Below, in pieces: positions 11,101 through 19,513 of a stretch of 64,000 nt of DNA. Location: the NCBI GenBank assembly GCA_964023275.1, contig OZ029916.1, positions 27,255,587-27,319,586 on the forward strand, written 5' to 3'. The notes below the pieces were generated by a model. That model was not told where the DNA came from. It did no database searches and saw only the letters and a list, made by a program, of their open reading frames with translations. The stretch is from Norana najaformis (Eukaryota; Annelida; Clitellata; Crassiclitellata; Hormogastridae). The position numbers were made by a program, and so were the translations under genes. How positions within the stretch are numbered: the first letter of the stretch is position 1; each line of letters begins with the position of its first letter.

Positions 11101-13069
11101 CTCACTTGTTAAAAAGATCAAACATGTGAAGCTATGCAATAGACATGATGATCACTCACCTAGCACATTGGATGTGCAAGCAGTCAATGGCCTTTTAAAT
11201 CTGCATATGTCGAGATCAAATTCCAGAACAAAATGCAAAACTGATGATTCAGCAAACCACATGTCAAGTCATGTCAAAAAACTTAAGAATCGATTGGTTC
11301 GAGCTCTCCTTGTAACACAGTGTGCAGGTTCGAGCCTCCTCTGCGACTGTTACCGTGTCGGGACCTTGAGCACATCCTTCACACACAGAAATGCTTGGCG
11401 CCATCAACTGATGCTTAATCATTAGATAGTGGAGTGGCACTTAACAAATGCCTCTCAAAAGAGCCAAAGTGGGATGTAACGAGACATGATGCAGAATCAA
11501 ATCATTAAAAGTTTTGACCTCAGGTCCATGCTTCCGAGGAGCGTCTACAGTGGCGTATAAACAGATGTGTTCCTTTAACCTCTTTTTTGCCCTGATTCTA
11601 TTCACCTCTTACTGATGAGCTGAGTGCGAACATCTGAGAATAGCAGAACCTTGTTCTTGTACCACCTGACGACTGGAATGGGATAACCGCTTGTATGGCA
11701 CACCAATTGAATTTTCATTCCAGGAGAGATGATCATCTCTCGTGCTGCTATTGTGGCCACTGGTGGACTGACTTTTAAAAATTAATACAATGCACAAGAA
11801 ATATGTTTTCAATTCAAATAACAATAGAAATAATTCATTTTTAGTCCATACTCAATAATATAAAAATATGTTTTCAATTCAAACAGAAATAAAAAGAATT
11901 CACTTTAAATCAATATTCAATAGCACAACAAACAAGTTTTCGATTCAAACATTCATACAAAGACAAATACATTTTGAACAAATACTCAAAAGAGCAGTCT
12001 TCCACATCTGATAGTGAGACATCTACAGAGCAGGTGCTCATTCCTTGAAACTCTAGAAGCCTTTGACAAACCCCAAAGTCCTGAACATGGGGCCAAGTTG
12101 CTGTTTACTTCCCTGCTGACACCAGCACCAAATTATAGTGCTTGGTGACATAAGCAGATGAGTAAAACAACACAAACACTCTCAGTACTTAACAAAGATG
12201 CTGTTAGCAGGTATTTCAGTGTCAACAGCAATAGTACGGATATAAGAAATCCACTTTTAACAGGCATCACTAATCTATGTCAATAGCTACAGAAATTTCT
12301 AAAAGAACCGATAATTTTATTTGCACTGTAATTTTAACCGATACGTTGCCCATTTTATCTCAAATGTTTTACACGTTCTAGCCACTGCTTAAATCCGTAT
12401 TCATCCAGTCAAAGCATGACTCAGCTTCCTTAATTAGGTGTACATTTCAGCCTACAGCTGTTTTATCTGACATCACATAGTTAAGCTGAAACAAGCTTTT
12501 TACCACCAGCTTTTCTTTATCAATTACGATGTCTATTAAATCAAAAACAAATGATGATGGAAAGACTTACTCCTAGTCTTCATGTTTTTGTCCAAAACCA
12601 GCTTCACAGTTTCCTTGGATGACACAACAATCAAATTCACAACTTCTGGACTTAGAACAGATGTCTGTGACATCATGAAGTTAAGTGGTGATATTGACAG
12701 TTGGTTCTTAAGAAAAATCAAATATTTGGATCCAACCACAATCACAGAACCACAATGATCTTGCAAAGGCACGATGTTCCCAGCTATGGAAATCCACTGG
12801 ATGTTTGCCACTCTCCATTTCCCTTTCAGAATCCGAGTCACAAAAAACCTGATAGCCGCCTGATATGACTCATTTTGAGGAAGATCGACAACTTTGTTTT
12901 CTTCTGAGACATTGTACGTGGCATTATTCAATGCCACTCCTTGGAAAATCACCTCAGCAGCATCTGTCTCAGCAGCAATAACAGGGTTTGTCAAGCGACA
13001 TAACTCGCCAGAACTGTTGAACACGCTTAGAGAGACTCCAAAGATGATGAATAAATTTCGTAGAAACAT
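7486..13069 (-). CDS. neuregulin-like transmembrane growth-factor precursor (NtA-like + Ig + EGF + TM), 8 exons
   Basis: Joined exons: 13069-12571, 11771-11606, 11020-10902, 10687-10576, 9769-9702, 9429-9312, 8990-8852, 8142-7486. All seven introns are GT-AG and all phases agree (1,2,1,2,1,2,0), giving 625 codons plus stop. The ATG at 13069 directly follows an in-frame TAA. Layout: signal peptide about 1-20; agrin-NtA/NTR-like domain about 22-155 (LKGKW, HCGSVIVVGSKYLIFL); Ig I-set about 168-261 (Cys in QLVCHTS, RWY, DAGLYKCQAS); EGF about 268-310 with spacing C-x5-C-x5-C-x10-C-x-C-x8-C; helix about 333-356; Cys- and Arg-bearing juxtamembrane part; acidic Ser-rich tail. Ig-EGF-TM and an intron between EGF Cys 4 and Cys 5 are neuregulin hallmarks, so an ErbB-type ligand shed from the membrane is inferred. 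The N-terminal domain is not part of known neuregulins to my knowledge. Introns carry a SINE and family-B repeats. Confidence 0.82.
8340..8690. repeat. dispersed repeat, family B copy in intron 7
   Basis: It carries the AATCTAATCTAATATAATC block, a CCACTATTATAACAC block and, further on, AGCAAGTTGGAAAA..TCAGTTTTGAGACTGGA. Parts recur at 9880-10080, 14990-15330, 29330-29880 and 57360-57470. This is an interspersed family with no coding capacity. Confidence 0.5.
8852..8990 (-). CDS. neuregulin-like exon 7: cytoplasmic juxtamembrane segment
   Basis: 139 nt, acceptor ATATTTTCAG, donor GTG|GTAAAC. It begins RKLCRPCVDYCDD, a basic and Cys-rich start typical of the inner membrane face and a possible palmitoylation site. 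This exon turns phase 2 of the helix exon into phase 0 of the last exon, which supports it strongly. Confidence 0.75.
9312..9429 (-). CDS. neuregulin-like exon 6: transmembrane helix
   Basis: 118 nt, acceptor TCTGCAG, donor CAG|GTAATG. It encodes LKKTEPVVSRSK and a 24-residue run of Ile, Leu and Val (EILVIVVAIIVLVSVSLIIM). This is the single membrane span of the precursor. Confidence 0.85.
9702..9769 (-). CDS. neuregulin-like exon 5: EGF domain cysteines 5-6
   Basis: 68 nt. The acceptor is GCAACAG|C. It encodes (I)CSPEFTGIRC, a textbook EGF ending, and then a juxtamembrane stretch rich in Lys and Ser, a plausible cleavage stem. The donor is A|GTATGT. Confidence 0.83.
9880..10080. repeat. dispersed repeat, family B copy in intron 4
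   Basis: It shares AAGCAAGTTGGAAAA followed by ATGAGTTTTG.ATCTGGA and ATCA.CAGAGCAGA with 8594-8660. It is diverged and short. Confidence 0.45.
10576..10687 (-). CDS. neuregulin-like exon 4: EGF domain cysteines 1-4
   Basis: 112 nt. After TTTTTAG it encodes HGTYGTRCADDVFCFSQGRC and then ten residues to Cys 4 (HKFC). It stops at AT|GTATGT, phase 2, so the codon between Cys 4 and Cys 5 is split. In vertebrate NRG1 the EGF domain is likewise split between two exons near this point. Confidence 0.83.
10902..11020 (-). CDS. neuregulin-like exon 3: second half of Ig domain
   Basis: 119 nt. It encodes the classical I-set end: ELVILNAELHDAGLYKCQAS, then NHLG and a VHVT strand. The acceptor is GATAG|G, the donor CAG|GTAGG. 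An intron within the Ig domain is common in this superfamily. Confidence 0.85.
11285..11470 (+). repeat. tRNA-derived SINE (candidate) in intron 2
   Basis: GTGCAGGTTCGAGCCTCC is a near-perfect RNA polymerase III B box. It is followed by the kind of central motif seen in many SINEs (CGGGACCTTGAGCACATCCT) and a short tail. The A box is weak. Confidence 0.5.
11606..11771 (-). CDS. neuregulin-like exon 2: first half of Ig domain
   Basis: 166 nt. It encodes PPVATIAAREMIISPGM, the first Ig cysteine (LVCHTSGYPIP) and the invariant Trp (VRWYKN). The donor AG|GTGAAT is chosen over an earlier AGTAAG because only it joins the next exon in frame (ISK-R-YESELVI). Confidence 0.82.
12571..13069 (-). CDS. 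neuregulin-like exon 1: signal peptide and NtA/NTR-like domain
   Basis: It encodes residues 1-166. A hydrophobic signal peptide (MFLRNLFIIFGVSLSVF) is followed by a Cys and a stretch matching the agrin N-terminal domain pattern: AAEVIFQG, then FFVTRILKGKW, then a Cys and VVGSKYLIFL. Four N-x-S/T sites are visible. It ends at a strong donor GTAAGT (12570), phase 1. A TIMP/NTR-type OB fold is the alternative label. Confidence 0.8.
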
Positions 13070-13400
13070 TTAAGCCCCATATGTTAAGAAAAACAATGTC
13101 ACACTGGTTCATGAATGGAAATCATCAGATGATCAAAATAGTTCTTCTGCTCAAACGATAGCAAAGTATTCTCATTTTCAGTACCTAAAACAAAAGATGC
13201 AGAGTTTACCTTTCAATCACAAGATAAAAAGTTGTAAAAGAACTGCAACAATAAAAGTGTACAAGTTTTTATTTAAACTAATCAAATCAGATAACTTTAT
13301 ACAGTGACAATTACTCTGCCAAAAGCATAGTAAAGTAATCCCATTACACATGTCAGGCACTACCATAAGGAATTTGGCTTTGTAACACATGAAGCAAAAT
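13070..13400 (-). promoter_or_regulatory. 5' flank of the neuregulin-like gene, possible 5' UTR
   Basis: Upstream of the ATG the - strand has stops in all frames. A CTTTTGTTTTAG|GTACTG acceptor-like site lies near 13185, so the coding exon may carry about 115 nt of leader joined to an unseen upstream exon. No convincing TATA box is visible. Confidence 0.3.
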
Positions 13401-14520
13401 TAAAGCAACAGCAGCAAAATAATTCCATAAGCCACTGACATTACTATCTGATGTTTAATTATCCTTAGATCAATATTCATAATCTGAGACCCCCAGAAAT
13501 AAGAGTGTACAACTGTATCATTATTCAAACACCCGTCCGATATCTGAAACAAACTCCCATATTTCTGCTGTAACCCTTGAAACTTCCCATTATATTGCAA
13601 ATGGTCTTCATGGTGATAAATATTGCAATTTGCCATAAAAATAAATATTGCAGTCTGCCAAAAAATGAAATATTCATCCTCATCACAAAGCAAAGCACAA
13701 CAAACACCATACTCCACAATCACATCACTGCCAAAAACACCCATCCAGTATCCATAACATCCATATATCTGCATTAGCCCTTGAAACTTCATATTATGTT
13801 GTAATGGTCTTCATAGTGAGAAATGTTGCAAGTTTGTAAGCTAAATTGACATACTCATCCCCATGACAACACCATACTCCTCACCTGTAGCATTACACAA
13901 AACACTCGTCGAATATCCGTAACAAACATCCACATTCCCACGGCAACCCTTGAAACTTTTACATTGCAGTGGTCTTCATGGTGATAAATATTGCAAGTTT
14001 GCTATATAAAATGATTTACTCATCCCGTCACAAACCAGAGTTTCATCCGACACCATACCCTTCACAACATGAAGCCCATAAAAATGGGAAGTTTTAGTAG
14101 TTGCTGCGGAAACATGTTTGTTGGCTACAAAAATCTTATGGGTGTTTGGGGTTGTAGTATAGGTGAGGAGTATGGTGTTTGATAAGCCTTGGTTTGTGAC
14201 AGGGATGAGTATGCCATTTCCGCTCACAAACTTTAAATATTTTTCACCATGAAGACCATTGCAATGCAGAGGGAAGTTTCAGAGGTTGCCACAGAGATAA
14301 AGATGGTTGTCAAGGATTGTTCTGGGCACTGGATGGGTGTTTTTGGTGGCCATATGGGTCAGTTGTATGGTATGGTATTGTGTGCTCTTTGGTTTGTGAT
14401 GGGGACGAGTATCATTTTTGCTCACGTGAACTTGCAATATTTGAGAACATGAAGCCCATTACAATGGGAAGTTAGGGAAGTTTCATGGGTTACCGCAGAG
14501 ATATGGAAGTCATTCAAGAT
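13400..14520. repeat. cluster of direct and inverted ~200-bp repeats
   Basis: A unit containing CCCTTGAAACTT, ATGGTCTTCAT, GATAAATATTGCAA, a CTCATCCC..CACAA block and AAACACCCATCCAGT recurs near 13570, 13770 and 13940. It reappears reverse-complemented at 14230-14520 (GAAGTTTCA, GAAGACCATTG, GATGGGTGTTTTTGG). The two arms face each other around 14100-14230. No coding frame is conserved between units. This may be a foldback element or an inverted tandem duplication. Confidence 0.7.
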
Positions 14521-14924
14521 CTGTAATAAATATGTCAACACCGATAATACAATTTAAGCCATAATGGCTAAACTTTTACGGTTTTTGATAGACCGCGAGG
14601 CCAATCCTAACAGCATTCTAACTGCTCATTGCAGAAGAAAGCACTCGTTCATTCACGCCGAGTGCAGTCATAGTTTCACTTCGGACTTTGCTGATTGATC
14701 CGTCAAATTTTTGTAAATAACCAAATTTCATCACTTCACATTTAGAAACCTTTGGTATGACGCATACACAAAACATGAAAAGACGCAAACCCGCAGAGGC
14801 AGGAGCTCCACATTCTAAGATTACGGCAAAAAATATAACACAGATTAAAAACACTAAGCAGGGACGTAATGACGTAAGATTTAAAGTAAGTAAGTAAGTA
14901 CGTAAGTTAATCGGACGGTCGATC
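14521..14924. other. spacer, nothing recognised
   Basis: No coding, RNA or repeat call is possible. A short GTAA repeat (GTAAGTAAGTAAGTACGTAAG) lies at about 14885-14906. Confidence 0.4.
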
Positions 14925-15517
14925 TATGTAAAAATGTAAATGTACACGGTTTTATATATCACGACCGTATAGCCTCGACCCTGCTCAATTGGTAATGAAT
15001 TGTGATCTAATCCAATCTGATAACGGCTATAGCGCCACCATATTAATGAACAAGGCATCAGTCGATGGTTTCTACTAAACAAAATCGTTGTGCTCGTCAA
15101 ATTCAAGAGTAAGTTCGGTCGAAAGCTAGAAAGGGAATCCGAGAAGCGGAAACAGCCTATGGAGGAAATGAGTTCACAGAGATGAGTTTCTAGTCGAGAC
15201 CTAAAGGCCAAAACAGACTTTGCAGAGCGAATATTTGCCCGAAGAGAGTTCCAGAGTCCGGGGCCAGCGACAGAAAAGGCTCGCCTGCCGAGAGCTGTCT
15301 TTGTCCACGGAATAGTCAGATTAAGACAGAAGACCTAGTCGAGTGCAGCCAAGACTAGTCATGGAAGTCAGTACAGAATGGAGTTTGTGAGGTTGACTGA
15401 AATGTACTCTTGTATACGATCAGCCCAGTTTTGAAAATTATTCGCTTTCTATGGGCGGCCAATGAAATGATATTAGGATCGTAATCGTAAACTCGAGATT
15501 TCTAAAGCTCCCAACCA
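14925..15517. repeat. dispersed repeat (families B and C mosaic)
   Basis: GCACGACCGTATAGCCTCGACCCTGCTC-like sequence at 14960-14985 recurs at 16350-16383. The ATCTAATCCAATCTGATAAC..GCGCCACCAT..AGGCATCAGTCGATGG block recurs at 29440-29510 and 57370-57440. The GTTCCAGAGTCCGGGGCCAGC block resembles 29675-29700. This is a patchwork of old insertions. Confidence 0.45.
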
Positions 15518-15700
15518 GCTTATTCACAGGCGCTCACTCAAAACAAAATCGATAGGCAAGAATGGTTCTATTCTAGGTCAAGATCCAAGAGTCAGGCAGG
15601 CAGATAGTCAGACGGCTACCGTGAGTGGTGTTTGGAATTGAATCTGCAGGATGGATAAGGGAAAGAAGAAAAATCAGGATAGAATCTACGGAAGAGATTA
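15518..15700 (+). repeat. dispersed repeat, family A copy
   Basis: TTCACAGGCGCTCACTCAAA and the following AGGTCAAGATCCAAGAGTCAGG and GTGGTGTTTGG blocks match 5595-5945 in opposite orientation. Confidence 0.55.
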
Positions 15701-16330
15701 AGTGTTTTCAGTTTTCAGTGGAAGACCTGCGCACAGATTGCAAGGGGTGAAGTGATGGTGAGTACGTAAGATGGATTAGATAATCGTTGTAATTCTGGTG
15801 GGAGTTTATTCCATAGGGGGTGGAGCAGCTATGGCTACAAAGCGATTTCCAAATGTTAAGGTAGTATTAATGTTTATATTTTGGAGTTTTAGTGATAGCT
15901 CTTGCGAAGGTATTTTGAACTCTTTGAAGCTGCGTCAAATTGTAGCTTTTGAGATGCCTGTAAGAAGCGAGTTTCAGTAATCAAAAGGGGTGAACAAGCC
16001 AAACAAGCCACGGCAGAAAAGAGAACGTGTCGCCTAATCCTGTGGATATCACAAATGTGGTAGTGGGCAAACGTAGGCCTATATAGCTAGTATGTTCACA
16101 GAATGACAGGTTGGAGTCAAACACAGCACCCAAACTGTAGGCTGAGCTACTGCGTTGAATGACAGAGATGCCTAGATGGACAGAATTCAAAGAGTTAAAT
16201 TTGTTTAGTTGCTCTGAAGGCCCAAAAAGGATTGAGAAACTCAGCTTTGGATTGGTTTAGGAGCAGTAGGCCTAATTTTTTACCATCCAAGACGAAATGC
16301 GATTAAAGACTTCAGGTAATAAATATAGGC
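15701..16330. other. no gene recognised; repeat-rich
   Basis: Short open frames only. It contains two exact TAGGCCTA palindromes (16074-16081, 16267-16274). It looks like decayed mobile DNA, but no family can be named. Confidence 0.35.
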
Positions 16331-16382
16331 TTAAATGTAGATGTGCACATTTTCCATAGCGACCGTATGGCCTCGACCCTCC

Positions 16383-16602
16383 TCATTTTTTTTCAATGAA
16401 CTTGTCGAGTGAGATCCTTCACCACCGCTGACCGTTTGAATGGGCGCCACGCCATTTCAGGTCCCCATGCACGGACCTTACTAGCCCAAGATTTAAATCT
16501 TTGAAATAAGCCACGACCGGGACGCGAACCTGGGATCCTCAGGCACAGAGGCTCCTTGACGTACGCACTTACCGATGTAGCTAACTAGGCCAGTGAGAGC
16601 TG
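16383..16602 (-). repeat. tRNA-derived SINE inserted in an older repeat
   Basis: On the - strand the head reads CTGGCCTAGTTAGC (A-box-like), then 47 nt later CCCAGGTTCGCGTCCCGG (B box GGTTCGCGTCC), followed by a body of about 120 nt. It ends in an A8 run (TTTTTTTT on the + strand at 16386-16393). It sits next to CGACCGTATGGCCTCGACCC, shared with 14960-14985, which suggests insertion into that repeat. Confidence 0.65.
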
Positions 16603-18155
16603 GAAGAAGGCAAATTATTGCAGAAAATGTAGAGTTGAATATCATCAGCGTAAGGATGGTGCTTCACACGGCTTTGACTCAGTAAAACGCTTAGTGGAGT
16701 GGTGTACAAGGAGAAGAGGAAGGGAACAAAAACATAGGCCTCGAGGGGCGCCGAAAGTGAGTGGTAGGCCTACCCGGTCTATCATTGCCCCTCTGATGAA
16801 GACAGATCGAGCAGGGGAGGAGAGATATGATTAGAACCCGTTTAGGACCAAACCTGATATACCAAATCAGTGCTCGATGTGATGGAGCAAGACAGCATGG
16901 TAGACATTGTCGAAAGCGGTAAACAGGCCTGGTAGAAAAGAGCAAGTGCAGTTACTTTGCTGTTGTCCATACAGCGGATGATATAACTATGGACAGAGAG
17001 AAGAGCTGTCTAAGAGGAGTGAAATTGACGATATGTTGACTGGAAAGGAGAAGCAAGGAGTTTGAAGACAGATGTGCCTCTAGTCGACTTTTGACAACAC
17101 TTTCAAGAAGTTTAGAAATAAAATTCAAGTTTTAAATTGGTCGGTAGTTTGATAAAGAAGCAGGACACAAATGAGAACGATAAAGATGAGGAGAAACAGG
17201 AAGGACATCAAGAAGATAAGAAGGAAAGTGAAGGGAGATCGGGAGGAAAGAAGGGAGGGAGGAAAAGAGGGTGGAATGGAGAGAAGGAAGAAGGAAGGAC
17301 GGAGAGGGAAACCCCTATATGGATGCGCCTAAACCCCTGTATGGATGTGCCTATGATAAGACGACAAATTGCCTACCGTCTTAGCCACTACATTACAGTG
17401 ATAGGTGAAGCCATAGGCCTATATAGACTCTAGTCTGTTTCGGTGTCTTCACGTGTAGCAAGCATATTGTACTCGAGGCTTTGCATCCCTCATGGTTATA
17501 TACGCATGCTCACGCACAGGCACACACGCACAGACACACGAGCACACTTCCACGGAGCCATTTTTCTTTGGTCTATGATGCACTAATAAGGCTTTGATAA
17601 TTAACGAATGTGCGAATACACCTAGATCCTACATAACAGACAAAACTGTCAGAACGCCTAATTGTAGTTGGCGAATATCTTCTAATTATGCACTTGATGC
17701 ACTTCATTTGGCGCTTACCTTTCTAAGGAAAGCCGTATGATTCATTTTCTAAAGCACTTTCTCGTCAACCGTGCAGTCATTGTATACAACGAGAAGACTT
17801 AAGGGTTGGACGAATGTGACCTGCTTACCTGCCACAACAGACAGACAGAGACAGACAGACAGAGACAGACTGACAGGCAGACAGACGCACTTGCTCACAG
17901 AGACAACGCCAATTTAAACACACCAGCTGATCCTGGCTTGGTAAATGTAGGCCTAGAAGGCCTACCTGTGCTGCTGCCATTCGCCAGGATCAATGGTGGC
18001 TCCTTCGTTGTTTTCATCCACACCTACCACTTCCGTTGCAGCTCTCAGCTTCTCTATCTATGCGCATCAGTTACACTACTTGGATTAGCGACACACGCAA
18101 TTGCAGACGCTTAAGCATGACCTACAAGGCTGTAGCAATATCAGCTAGCAACATA
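16603..18155. other. gene-poor spacer with simple repeats
   Basis: No coding exon is recognised. It holds a homopurine AG-rich run at 17173-17310, CA-rich sequence at 17505-17545, a CAGA/GACA repeat at 17836-17887, and TAGGCCTA palindromes at 16765, 17414 and 17948. Confidence 0.4.
17836..17887. repeat. (CAGA)n microsatellite
   Basis: Interrupted tandem CAGA/GACA units. Confidence 0.85.
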
Positions 18156-18181
18156 CAGTGTTGGCCAAATTAATGGAATCA
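18156..18181 (+). repeat. Tc1 left terminal inverted repeat
   Basis: 26 bp starting CAGTGTTGGCC, preceded by the TA target duplication. It differs from the right TIR at two positions. Confidence 0.9.
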
Positions 18182-18224
18182 ACCATGAAAAGCAACAAAA
18201 TATCACTTTATTGTGCATTTATTA

Positions 18225-19435
18225 TTAATACACAACATCTAATATTTTATGTCCTCCATTAGCATATATGAGTAACGAAACACGGTTTGGCATTGAATGA
18301 ATAAGTTTCTGGCACATATTCTGGACTTCCACATCGTGGAACCATATGTTAATGATTGCTTCAATTAGCTTTGTTCTTTGCGTACAATCATGGTTTCTCA
18401 ACCTGTTTTAATGATAGCCCACAAATTTTCGATGGGATTTAGGTCTGGAGAGTTTCCAGGCCACTCCAGAGTTTTAATGTTATTGTCTTTCATGTATTTC
18501 ATGACTTTCTTCGAGGTGTGACAGGGAGCCAAGTCTTGTTGGAAGATCCCGTCATTGTTCGGAAAGATCTTGGTCATCTCCGGTACCAGCTTGTGTTGTA
18601 GAACATCGATGTATTTGTCAGAATTCATCATGCCATCGACTGGACTTAGTGTCCCAGGGCCCTGAACGCTGAAACAACCCCAGAACATTTTCTTATCTGG
18701 ATGTTTGACATGTTGCTCGATGTGTCCGGCTCGAATGGGTTCTCCGATGGATCTGCGAACGAACTGCGATCTCTGACCATGAACTTCAAAGTGCGATTCA
18801 TCAGAAAAAATCACCTGCATCCAGAAACAAACACCCTTCTAACATTAATATTACCCTAGTGACAGTTCAAGAAATTCATGATTGTAGTCATAACCTGAAA
18901 TAATAAAGTATCGGTATTAAATTACGATTAAAAAAAGAATCTGTATATTACAGTGTACATTAATTTTAAAGTGAAGTAGCCTAATATTTCTTACCTTGCT
19001 CCAATCTTCCTTTGTCCAGTGTCTGTGTTGTTTAGCCCATGCCAAACGTTTCCTCTTCATTGCCTGTGTCAACAATTGCTTCTTCAGTGGCTTTCTGGCC
19101 GGCCTTCCAGCATCGAGCAGTCGTCGTCTAACCGTTCTCGAGCTCACAGCGATTTGATGCATCGCAAGATCACATTTTAACTGCACACTTGTTTTCTTGG
19201 GATCTCTGAAGCTCTGTTGCAGTAGAAAACGATCATCTCTTGCATTCGTCAGTCGTTTGCGACCACAGCGATCTTTTCTCTGAGGTGAAAGCGTCCCAGT
19301 TTCTTTGAACAATTTGACAATCTTGCTAACGGTAGACTGCGTAACTCCGCATAATCTAGCGATTTCTCTCTGACTTTTACCAGAATAATCTGATAATGTT
19401 AAGATTTTAGAAAGCTTGCGTGGAGTAACGTCCAC
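18225..19435 (-). pseudogene. Tc1-type transposase gene with a 180-nt intron and a one-base frameshift
   Basis: Exon 1 (19435-18995) encodes 147 residues: a paired-type helix-turn-helix (KSQREIARLCGVTQSTVSKI), the GRKR hinge, and ends WTKEDWSK. A GT-AG intron (18994-18815, donor AAG|GTAAGA, acceptor GATGCAG) splits the gene in phase 0 just before VIFSDES. Exon 2 holds the catalytic triad: Asp in FSDES, Asp in IFQQDLAPCH, Glu in NPIENLW, with 34 residues between the last two (DD34E). Near 18401, after WAIIKTG, one base is missing and a TGA follows. The normal C-terminal ~58 codons are still readable in the next frame to the TAA at 18225. Total length would be about 343 residues, usual for Tc1. 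The copy therefore cannot make full-length enzyme. Confidence 0.92.
18815..18994 (-). other. spliceosomal-type intron inside the Tc1 transposase gene
   Basis: 180 nt with GTAAGA at the 5' end and TTTGTTTCTGGATGCAG at the 3' end. Removal joins WSK to VIFSDES exactly in frame, as in intronless Tc1 transposases. Confidence 0.85.
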
Positions 19436-19513
19436 CTTTGTTTAACATAGATATTTAAATGTGCCTAGAGCAATTAATATAAACAAAGAGTCCTAAAACA
19501 TCAAATTGTGTAA

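Noticed and set aside
13400..13792. Open frames of 130 and 66 codons in the repeat cluster
   Set aside because: They run across repeat units without conserved peptide between units.
16502..16602. Functional tRNA gene on the - strand
   Set aside because: Boxes A and B are recognisable but the acceptor stem does not pair and a SINE body with an A-run follows.
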